DNA from: Artemisia argyi
Taxonomy: Eukaryota; Streptophyta; Magnoliopsida; Asterales; Asteraceae
Length of the DNA: 64,000 bases
NCBI GenBank assembly: GCA_030686995.1
Contig: CM060697.1
Span: 105,089,272 to 105,153,271 of the forward strand
Reading direction: 5' to 3'
Shown: piece after piece, positions 10,410 through 19,842 of the stretch
Numbering within the stretch: position 1 is the stretch's first letter
Layout of the letters: every line of letters begins with the position of its first letter
Notes under the pieces: model-generated
The model's database searches: none
What the model saw: only the letters and a program-made list of their open reading frames with translations
What the model was told of the DNA's origin: nothing
Position numbers and translations under genes: made by a program

Positions 10410-11630
10410 ATAAAAAAAAAGAACGAGACGTGACAATAAGAAGAATGAAATTAATGGAGATAATGAGAAATCATCTTTTTTTCATTTTATGACTTTAAAG
10501 AAACAACAATCTTACGTTCAATAGTGTTTTTGTACCAACTTCGATTTTCACATATCAAATGCTACATAAATGTTTTATCCTTAATCCTTTCTTGGTGTAT
10601 CATTTTTTCTTTATCATTGGCTAAACGTTGTTGCTATTTGCTAAAGTTGAGTCATCAATATTGTCTTTTTCTATTTGCTATCGTCCTTCTGTGTTTCTTT
10701 TTCAAATTTTTTGTGCAAAACGATAAATGTTGGTGCCTCATACTAGTAATTTTTTGTGTTTCACCATATATTATGTGGTGAAGTGACATGTTGTCAGATT
10801 TATAAGGTACGTGATTGATGTTTTTAGTTTTGTATTGTTTTAAGGCTAGACATAAAAGGAGGATCGACCGAGTCGGTCGAGCACCAAAGAATCGGTCGTC
10901 CCTTTTGTGTGTTGTCGGTCGCGACCGAGTACAAGGAAGAAAAACACACGATTCGGTCTCAACCTCGATCGAGTATATTTCCAACCAACTTTTTGAGATT
11001 TGTTCCAAATGGTTTACACATTGAATGTTCTAGCCGTTTGTAAAAAAAAAAAAAAAAAAATCCTTTATGAATAGACAAAGTAAACACACATTTTTGTCCG
11101 CATTTCAACGACAAAAATTGCAAGAACTCAAAGACTTGATCAAAGAACAATACAACCTAAATGATTAGTTTTTATGTTGTAATGTTTTAATAAATGTTGT
11201 AATGTTTTTATTTTATTTGAATTAGTATGCAACGTTTTAATTATAAATGAAATTTTAGTTTGTGTTAAAAATGTTTTTTAAAAAAAAATTGAACTTGGTC
11301 ACCCTTACTGGGGCACTGAATCGCCTGCAGGTCGCTGAAGAGAGAAAGCTAACGTGACAGAGAAAAAGAGGGGGATTGACCCTCCTTATTGTGTCTAGCC
11401 TAAGGATTTGATTTGCACACGTGTAATTTTGATTGAGACATTTTAATTATTGCATTATACAGTTGTATTATATTTATATATTTTTTTAAATACTTATACA
11501 TTAATGTGTGCAAATAATTAAGAAAAAAAAGAAAAAAAAATGCAAATTACCACCCATTTTTTTGACTTCTCTTTTGTAGTTGGGTTATGAGTATAACACT
11601 AGCAAAGTTTAGGCAACGAAACTAGGGTAG
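10410..11630. other. Probable DNA-transposon remnant, no intact gene
   Basis: AT-rich DNA containing CGACCGAGTCGGTCGAG-type palindromic repeats at 10867-10985, a poly(A) run at 11041-11059, and a short coding-like tail at 11109-11168 reading RQKLQELKDLIKEQYNLND then stop, followed by repeated TTGTAATGTTTTAATAAA. The tail resembles the end of a Harbinger-associated protein, but this is weak. A GC-rich patch at 11303-11345 could be a terminal region. Confidence 0.25.
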
Positions 11631-12634
11631 ATCCCGAAATACCCATGAATTTTTATAGCGTAGTATTAGTTTTGTTAAAATACCTCAATTTTTTTAAATG
11701 CACCCGGATTTTAATTATTTTGTTTATAATATTGTTTAGTTTATTTTAAATGTACCTGATCATTTTGTGTCTTGCTTCCGTCTCAGTTGCTAAAAGTTGC
11801 TCAAGCTACTCGGCTTTAATAATCGAGTTACTTGGGGCTAACAAACTTGCTGCCTAGCACTGAGTTTCTTGAGAAAAGCTAGCAGGCGTGGTTTTTACGA
11901 TTGCAAATATTTTCTTGAAGAACTTCTTTCTAATTGTACGTTGGGATTGTGAAGCAACCTAACAATGCAAACCAATCATACCAATATTGATGGTTAGCAT
12001 GTTCAGACGGTGAATTTGCTATCAAGTTTGAATTTTCCTTTTCTAAAACATAGAAAAATCCACAGATTTAATAAATTAGTTATGTCAAATCAATTGGTGG
12101 GTCGGGTGGACGTCCAAGTCGATGTGCTTTTTTAATGTTTTATATAAGTGCATGAAAGCCACTAAAGAATTTATCTTTTAACAAGTCAATCATTAAAGAC
12201 CAGGTTTTGTGTTTTGAGCAACCAACCCGAGTTTAATAATACGTGTCTGCTTAACAACTACGTAGTGCTACGTATAGATCATGGATGGCTGAATAAAAAT
12301 TAATCATGCTTTTGTAGATGATTGATTGATTTCTTGTATTATATGAAAACATAAATATTAAAAATTGTTTGCAATTATTTCGAAATTAAATAAGATTGAA
12401 AGTTGTGGTCCTTGTGGACGAACATACTCCACATCGTTGTTGAATAAAACTTTGAACTTGTAAAACTTTTTTCAACGCCAATCTATTATTAGAAACTTTT
12501 GGTTAGGCATGTGACATAAGTTATCCTATTTTAATCTTAAATACTGTGTTCAACAAAATATTACGTATTAATTCTAGGTGGGAAAGGCAATGCCACTGAT
12601 TTGTTAATGAACGGCGAACGGCGAACGGCAAAAA
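11631..12634. other. Intergenic DNA, nothing recognised
   Basis: AT-rich, no ORF above background and no clear repeat structure. A short triple repeat GAACGGC lies at 12610-12630, next to the foldback element that follows. Confidence 0.4.
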
Positions 12635-13420
12635 AAAACATTAAATTTATAGTCCGTTTTATTTTTCTTACATAAAAAAGCGCAAAATTTTTTTTTTCAG
12701 CTGATTTAAGTTTTTTAATAATTTTCGTTAACCAATTTTGTTAGTAAATTGCACGTTTGGTCATTGAATTAGTATAATCATTTCATTTTTGGTACTTAAA
12801 ATTTCTTTTCTAAAATACTTTTTTTTTCGAATTTTTTTTTGAATTTTTTTTCTATAACCTTTTTTTCAAAATTATTTTTCCTATAATTTTTTTCAAAAAA
12901 AAAAAATATTAGAAAAAAAAATATTGGAAAAAAGTTTTTTTCTTTTTTTTTACACAAACATTTTTTTTCCAAATTTGTTTTCCTAAATTTTATTTTTCAG
13001 AAATACTTTTTCGAAAAAAATTAAAAAATAAATTCGAAACAAAAGAGGTGGCAGGATTCGAACCTACACTCTGACCATGCCTCACACTCGTTACCACTAA
13101 ACGACGAAGCCGGGAGCGGAAGGAGGGACTTGAACCCTCAACCTCAGCCATATAGAAAAAAAATTGAAAAAAATATTTTCGGTAAAAAAAGTTTCCAAAA
13201 AATGTTTTCGAAAAAATATTTTAGAAAAAAAATTTTAAGGACCAAACATGAAATGATTATACCAATTCAAGGACCAAACATGTAATTTACTAACGAAGTG
13301 GGTTAACGAAAGTTAGTAAAAAACCTAAATCGGTTGAAAAAATTTGTTGGGCGCCTTTTTATGCGAGAAAAAAAAGAAGAGTACCCTAATTAAAAACGAA
13401 CTCTAAGTTTATTTTTGTGC
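12635..13420. mobile_element. Foldback element with tRNA-like centre
   Basis: The two halves are inverted copies: 12640-12810 (tagtccg...ttacataaaaaagcgc...cgttaacc...ttagtaaattgcacgtttggtcattgaattagtataatcatttca) matches the reverse complement of 13215-13410 at most positions. Between the arms lie T/A runs and a GC-richer centre at 13045-13150. That centre, on the minus strand, has two B-box matches (GGTTCAAGTCC at 13136-13126 and GGTTCGAATCC at 13064-13054) and an A-box-like TTTAGTGGT between them (13104-13093). No transposase ORF. Confidence 0.6.
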
Positions 13421-13437
13421 AATTTGCCTCTAGAATA

Positions 13438-13640
13438 GCGTTAGAAAAGTGGTTTCAATTAAATTTTGATGAACTAAAATAAAATAGCGGTAGAAGGTGG
13501 TTTCAATTAAGACATATCAATATCAATACCAACAGTTATAAGCAGTATCGGCTAACAACGTTTGATAAGGTGGTTTCAATTAAATTTTGATATGTAAAAT
13601 AAATTAAAATAGCGTTAAAACTTTAATGCTTGTTTTAGTA
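13438..13640. repeat. Degenerate tandem repeat GGTGGTTTCAATTAA
   Basis: Three spaced copies of a unit containing TGGTTTCAATTAAATTTTGAT and TAAAATAGCGKTA, irregular spacing of about 50-100 bp. Confidence 0.45.
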
Positions 13641-13689
13641 GCGTTAAAAAAACTAGGGAAAGAAATATTTGTTTTCACCGCTTGTTTTT

Positions 13690-13855
13690 AAATAAGATTT
13701 TTTTATTTTTTATTTTTTTTTTTTAGAATGACAATTTTTTCTACACCTACACCACATATCACACAATATATCTAGTAATACCTCCAGTGAGGCTTGAACC
13801 GACAACCTTTAGGTTGGTGGACAACTCATATACCACTAGACCAAAGGCCTAACCG
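13690..13855 (-). mobile_element. tRNA-derived SINE
   Basis: Minus strand: A box TGGTCTAGTGG at 13843-13833, B box GGTTCAAGCC at 13800-13791, about 33 bp apart as in a tRNA promoter, then a short unrelated body and an A-rich tail (T run on plus at 13690-13724). The head is not a foldable tRNA gene. RNA polymerase III transcription is inferred from the boxes. Confidence 0.6.
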
Positions 13856-13859
13856 CTAA

Positions 13860-14817
13860 AAAAATGTCTAAAATGCTCTAAAATGCTTCCCCTCAAGAAC
13901 ATCCAAAATGGGTCGGTTTGATTGGGTTGACGTATGACTAATATGACTTGGCAACATTACATGAAGGTTACCTTAATCTTGAACATAATAATGAATAGCT
14001 TTTAAATAGGAATGTGAATCGTAACAAAAAGATAAATCGCAGCCAAAATAAAATAAATTTGAACAAATCTCATATGATTGTGAAAATTAAGCAAAAGGCA
14101 TTTTGACCCCTAAAATGATCTCTAACAAGTATTATTAGCCGTCCTTCGCTGCACTTTCATATTGCACTCTGTCTTGAGTTTTGATATGAAATAAAAGAAG
14201 AGAAGAAGTTAAAATGGACATAAAAGAGAAGAAGAAGAAGAGATATTAAAAATTTAATTAGTGTTCTCGAGTTAGAGAGAAAATAAAAGAAGAGTAAGAA
14301 TAAAAATGATAATTTTACAATAATGCCATATGTTGTAAATATATTTTATGTTATATGTTATGTCATTTAAGACATTTTGATTATTATTGGTTTTCATAAT
14401 CACTTTCTTTCAAAATATCCAACATTTGAGAAGAAAGTTTAGTAAAGAAGATTAGTCAATTTTCCACTCCTTTTCTTTTCTCTTATTTAAAAAAAAAAAA
14501 AAAAACTCAGGAATACAATTTTTTTTAATTTACCATCTACTTCTCTTATTTTCATTCGAAAACTCGAGAGTCGAGAACACAGTGTAAAAATCTAAAATGA
14601 CTATTATAGAACTTCAAAATAATACTAGCACTACTTACCACGTAAAATTATAAATTTTGAAACAATAAAAAGCTCAAATTTTATTATTGGTATTTTGTAG
14701 AACAACTGATATGAAACCATCAACTATGATTATTATATAACTTATGATAAAAATAAATACATCTAGTAAAGTCACTTGTCAACATAAGATAATTAAAACA
14801 ACCATAATGCAACAAGA
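13860..14817. other. Intergenic DNA, nothing recognised
   Basis: AT-rich, with a poly(A) run at 14489-14505 and no ORF or repeat that I could support. Confidence 0.4.
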
Positions 14818-15203
14818 CTAAGAATCAAATGAGAAGAATCCTTAAAATAAGAAAGATGAGAAATAACTATAACTACATATTAGAGATGCATCAATTTAAA
14901 TTAGATGCATCCCTAATCTTTTAGATGCATCATAATATATTTTCTAGCTAAAAATTAGATGCATATACATATATTAGATACATTTCGTCAAGCTAGACGA
15001 ATCCTTTGTATTTTTCGTCCTCTGCGTGTCAAATTTTTTGCAAGTACTACTTTGAATCGTTTTCACTTCAAAATCACTTTCGAAACTAATTGTGATGCAT
15101 CTAAATGAATTGCGATGCATCTAATTCAAGTCGATGCATCTCAAATATATGGTTATAGTTATTTCTCATTCTTCTTATTTTAAGTTTTCTTCTCACTGGA
15201 TCC
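14818..15203. mobile_element. MITE with about 70-bp inverted ends and GATGCATC repeats
   Basis: Left end aagaatcaaatgagaagaatcc...aaataactataactacatat...gagatgcatc matches the reverse complement of the right end (15130-15203) over about 70 bp. The interior carries at least six copies of the palindromic core GATGCAT(C), at 14887-15140. No ORF. Confidence 0.55.
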
Positions 15204-15489
15204 TTACCCATTGCAACAAATGAAAGATATTTTGATGCACAAAGGATAAGAGTTGAGTTATTTTAAGGACCAAGTTTTTGTTGCATACTGAGGGACAAAT
15301 CTCCATCATTAATTTAATTTGATCTAATAGTGGAGACTAACCTAAGATTAAATATGAAAACATAAGTCCATATCTTTTTTTTTTTCTTTTTTCCTTTGTC
15401 TTTTTTATTATTCATTTGTTTTTTTTTTCAATTAACGTTTTCCCCCTTTTCTAATTCATTTTTTTTTTAAAATAAATTAATGATTTTTT

Positions 15490-16320
15490 TCCACTTTATT
15501 ACGTTTTCGTCGGTTTTTGTCTTTTTTCACATGTTTATATACGTTTTTTTTACCTTTTCGTCTGTTTTTATACATTGTCGTCCGTTTTTTTACGTTTTCG
15601 TCTGTTTTCAGACGTTTTCGTTCATTTTTATACGTTTTCGTCCATTTTTGTCCGTTTTCATACGTTTTCATCCGTTTTTATACGATTATGACCGTTTATA
15701 TACGTTTCCGTCCGTTTTTATACGTTTTTGTCCGTTTTCATACGTTTCGTCCGTTTTTTTACGTTCTCGTCTATTTTCAGGCGTTTTTATCCATTTTCAT
15801 ACGTTTTCGTCTTTTATTTTAACGTTTTTGTCCGTTTTTTTACGCTTTCGTCTGTTTTCAAACGTTTTCGTCTAATTTTATACGTTTTCGTCCATTTTCA
15901 GACGTTTTCATCCATTTTTATACGTTTTCGTTCGTTTTTTGTCCGTTTTCATACGTTTATATATGTTTTCATTTGTTTTCATACGTTTTCGTCCGTTTTT
16001 ATACGATTTTGTCCGTTTTTATACGTTTCTGTCCATTTTATACGTTTTTGTCCGTTTTCATACGTTTCGTCCATTTTCATACATCTTTGTCCGTTTTCAA
16101 ACGTTTCTGTCCGTTTTATACGTTTCTGTCCATTTTATACGTTTTTGTCCGTTTTCATACGTTTTCATATGTTTTCATACGTTTTTGTCCATTTTTAAAC
16201 ATCTTTGTCTGTTTTCAAACGTTTTCGTACATATTCGTCTGTTTTCTTATGTTTTCGTCCATTTTCATACATTTTCGTCCATTTTAAAATGTTTTCGGCC
16301 ATTTTTAGATGTTTTCATAC
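15490..16320 (+). repeat. Minisatellite, left arm of the giant foldback
   Basis: Degenerate tandem repeat of about 20-21 bp, core TACGTTTTCGTCCGTTTT, roughly 40 units. Each unit carries two CpG sites in otherwise T-rich DNA. Confidence 0.85.
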
Positions 16321-16334
16321 GCTTCTTAATATCA

Positions 16335-17035
16335 AAAGTATTATTCTTTGATACTCAGAATATCACAAGTGATATTCAGAATGTCACAAGTGATATTAAG
16401 AATGTCACAAGTGATATTTTAAATATCACAAGTGATATTCCTAATATCACAAGTGATTTTCAACTAATATTTTGTAACGTGAAAATCACAAGTGATATTC
16501 TAAATATCACAAGTGATTTTCAACTAACGTTTTGTAACATGAATATCACTTGTAATTTTCTGAATATCACTTGTGATATTTAGATTATCACTTATGATAT
16601 TCAGATTATCACTTGTGATTTTCATGTTACAAAACATTAGTTGAAAATCACTTGTGATATTCAGAATATCACAAGTGATATTCAAAATATCACAAGTGAT
16701 ATTCTGAATATCACAAGTGATATTCTGAATATCACAAGTGATTTTCACTAATGTTTTGTAACATGAAAATCACAAGTGATATTTAGAATATCAAAAGTGA
16801 TCTTCAGAAAATTACAAGTGATATTCAGAATATTATAAGTGATTTTCACATTTTTTTTAATTAACGATTTTTTCACTTTCTTACGTTTTCGTCTGTTTTT
16901 ATTCATTTTCATCCGTTTTCTTTCGTTTCATACGTTTCTAAATATCACAATTGATATTATTAATATCACAAGTGATATTTTGAATATCACAGAAAATCAC
17001 TTGTGATATTAAGAATTAATTGTGATATTCAGAAA
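16335..17035. repeat. Array of the near-palindrome ATATCACAAGTGATAT
   Basis: Over 20 copies of a unit built on ATATCAC-AA/TT-GTGATAT spaced about 20-22 bp. Within it a second hairpin pairs ttttcaactaacgttttgtaacatga (about 16518) with its inverted copy at about 16620-16650. Confidence 0.85.
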
Positions 17036-17039
17036 CGTA

Positions 17040-18090
17040 TTAAAACGGACGAAAATAATTAAAAACGAACGAATACGTATGAAAGCGTAAAAACATGCCT
17101 GAAAAGGGACGAAACGTATGAAAAATTGATGAAAACGGACGAAAACGTATAAAAACTGCTGAAAGTATGAAAACAGACGAAAACATCTGAAAACGGATAA
17201 ATATACATAAAAACGAATGAAAATGCTTATAAACGTATGAAAACGAACAAAAATGGATGAAAACATATAAAAACAGACGAAAACGTCTTAAAATGGATGA
17301 AAACGTATAAAAACAGACAAAAACGTCTGAAAACAGACAATAATGTAAAAATAGATGAAAACATTTGAAAACAGATAAAAACATCTGAAAACGTATGAAT
17401 ACTGCAGAAAACGAATGAAAATAGACGAAAACGTTTAAAAATAGACAAAAATGTACAAAAACGAACGAAAACAGACAAAAACGTATGAGTATCACAGAAT
17501 ATCACTTGTGATATTCAGAAACGTATGAAAACATCTAAAAATGGCCGAAATTTTTTAAAAAAGGACGAAAACCTATGAAAATGGACGAAAATGTAAGAAA
17601 ACACACGAATATGTAGGAAAAGGGACGAAAACGTCTAAAAACGGACTAAAACATAAAAAATGGAAGAAAACGTATGAAGTAAGAAAAAAACAAATGTAAA
17701 CATATGAAAACGGATGAAAACGTATAAAAAAAGGACAAAATCGTGTAAAAACGGACGAAAACGTATGAAAACTGACGAAAACGTATAAAAACGGACGAAA
17801 ACGTCTGAAAACGGACAAAAAAGTATAAAAACGGATGAAAACGTATGAAAATGGACAAAAACGTCTGAAACGTATAAAAATTGCCGAAAACGGATAAAAA
17901 TGTCTGAAAACAAATTAAAACGTAAAAAAACGGACGAAAACGTATAATAACGAATGAAAACGTCTGAAACAGGCGAAAACGTAAAAAAAACGGACGAAAA
18001 CGTATGAAAACGGGCAAAAAGGTCTGAAAACGAATAAAAACGTATATAAACATGTGAAAACAGAAAAAAACGGACGAAAATGTAGGAAAG
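17040..18090 (-). repeat. Minisatellite, right arm of the giant foldback
   Basis: The same 20-21-bp repeat in inverse orientation (AAAACGGACGAAAACGTA), roughly 50 units, interrupted by one ATATCACTTGTGATATTC unit near 17490-17520. Confidence 0.85.
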
Positions 18091-18480
18091 TGAAAAAAAT
18101 CGTGAATTTATTTAAAAAAGAAAAGCTTGATTTAAAAAAAAAATGAAAAAAAACGTGAAATTATAAAAAAAGAAAAAAGAAAAAAAGGAATAAAAAAATA
18201 ACGTTAATTGAAAAAAAAAAGGCAAAAAAAAAAAGAAAAGAAAAAAAAAGAAAGTAATAAAGAAAGTGAATATAATAAAAAAGACAAAGAAAAAGAAAAA
18301 AAAAATATATGGACTTAGGTTTTTATGTTTAATCTTACGTTAATGTCTGCTATTAGATCAAACTAAATAAATAGTGTGTATTTATCCCTTAATATGTAAC
18401 AAAAACTTAAGCCCTCAATGAACTTTTCTCAAAAGGATAAACTTTATCATAATGACAAGCATTTATTATGCAGAAAGATG

Positions 18481-19732
18481 AAAAGTTACGAGTCATCAAT
18501 GAAACTTGTGATGTACAAAAGAGACTAATTCAAAGTTCAATGGTTTTGGCCTCCCATGCTTATCTGTAGACATCAAAACACACATGTTTGTTGTGCACCG
18601 TTATATTTTCACTCAACCGCGATTTAGCTCTATTTTACATATTTACATTTCAAGTGAAAATTATTTTTACTTAAACATATTTCTATGGACATTAAAACAT
18701 ATTGGGTGAGGATCCTCTCCCATTACTTGACTCAAGTTGGAGAACACTTCCCCAACTTGAGTCAAGTTGGCTTTCCAACTTGAGACAATCCTCATCCATG
18801 GCTATTTTCGTCAACGATCATTAAGCATTTAGAATGTAATGTTCATTTGGCAATAAATGTTTACTTTTTGGATTTTATTCAAAGGTTCGTGTTTAATTTT
18901 CTAAGCGTTAAGCTTTTACTGTCGTTTTACACTATATAATTATAGATACAACTATATTGTCAAACACATTTAAAAATAAAACACTACTGCTAACTGCTAC
19001 TTAGTTTTCTTAGCTTATCCTTAAGGGCGAGAAAAGAAAACCGAAAAAGTGATTGAATAAACCGAATTAAACTGATGGTTTGATTTTTTGGCTTAAAAAC
19101 ATGGCCTTTTGGTTTCGGTTTAATCGAGAAAAAGAACCATTATAACTTATCAGAAATGAAAACTAAAATTTCGTATTATATATTTAATTTAACATTACTA
19201 AATTATTACAAATAGTTTTAAAACTAATATGAGCAACGGTTTAAGACCTTTAGTATCGGTCAAAAGGTTGAAAACCACGATTATAAAGAAAAAAAAAAAA
19301 AACAAGTTCTATACCTACCTATGGTAGATGTTTGAACACAAAAAGTGGTTGGTGTAAACGAATTTTGTAATCTTGTTGTTTTTGTTTAACTACGGTGTCG
19401 TGTTTTGTTGGATTTAGTGTTTACAATATTGTTTCGATTACATTACGAGACTTAAAATTAGCAAAAGACAAACATATTTTGTGGGCAAAAGAAATAACTT
19501 TTTGTCCAAGCCTAAATATAAACGGTTAACTAAAAAATTATCCGTAAACCAATGCAAAACTTTCAAGTTTTAACCCAAGCAGTAAATGTAAACGGTTAAA
19601 TGAAAAACCGAAACGGAAACCAACACAATACCACAATCGAACAAAAAAAAAAAGTTTCGGCTACGAATTATGAAAACCCGACCCAAACCGAACCGTACAA
19701 GCCCGTTACCCAAAAACCTACGTATCCCCCCT
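18481..19732. other. Spacer upstream of the SKP1 cluster
   Basis: AT-rich, contains the mini-MITE at 18705-18797 and, at 19030-19140 and 19590-19625, AACCGAA/GGTTTCGGTT-rich patches typical of degraded DNA transposons. No gene. Confidence 0.4.
18705..18797. mobile_element. 93-bp mini-MITE with a 15-bp-arm hairpin
   Basis: Ends GGTGAGGATCCTCTC and (inverse) GGATGAGGATTGTCTC. Inside, CTTGACTCAAGTTGG (18726-18740) pairs perfectly with CCAACTTGAGTCAAG (18752-18766). The GTGAGGATC end resembles that of the element at 29433. Confidence 0.5.
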
Positions 19733-19739
19733 TATAAAA
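19733..19739 (+). promoter_or_regulatory. TATA box of the SKP1 gene
   Basis: TATAAAA, 104 bp upstream of the ATG at 19843, followed by a C/A-rich leader typical of a plant 5' UTR. Confidence 0.6.
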
Positions 19740-19842
19740 ACACAATCACCACCTCCTCACATCCCCAAATCACATCTCCATCTTTGACTTCTCACAGTCA
19801 AAATCACCTCTCTAAAAAAAAACCAAAATCCAATCAGAAACC

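Larger units (their letters stand above)
15190..18480. mobile_element. Giant foldback element (about 3.2 kb inverted repeat)
   Basis: Outer flanks are inverted copies: the segment 15240-15372 (rataagagttgagttattttaaggaccaag... gatctaatag... cataagtccatat) matches the reverse complement of 18307-18440. Inside come T/A-rich stretches, then a left minisatellite arm (15490-16320), a palindrome-array centre (16335-17035) and a right arm (17040-18090) that is the same minisatellite in opposite orientation. No transposase. The strings of F, S, V, R residues in translated frames are products of the 20-21-bp repeat. Superfamily unknown. Confidence 0.7.

Noticed and set aside
13040..13140. A functional tRNA gene
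   Set aside because: B boxes and an A-box-like motif are present, but I could not form an acceptor stem or a proper anticodon arm.
15477..18053. Many long ORFs rich in F, S, V, R, Y and I on both strands
   Set aside because: They are translations of the 20-21-bp minisatellite and change identity with frame; no start, domain or non-repetitive segment supports a protein.
15490..18090. Possible CRISPR array
   Set aside because: Units are contiguous and degenerate with no unique spacers, the arms are inverted relative to each other, and the context is plant.
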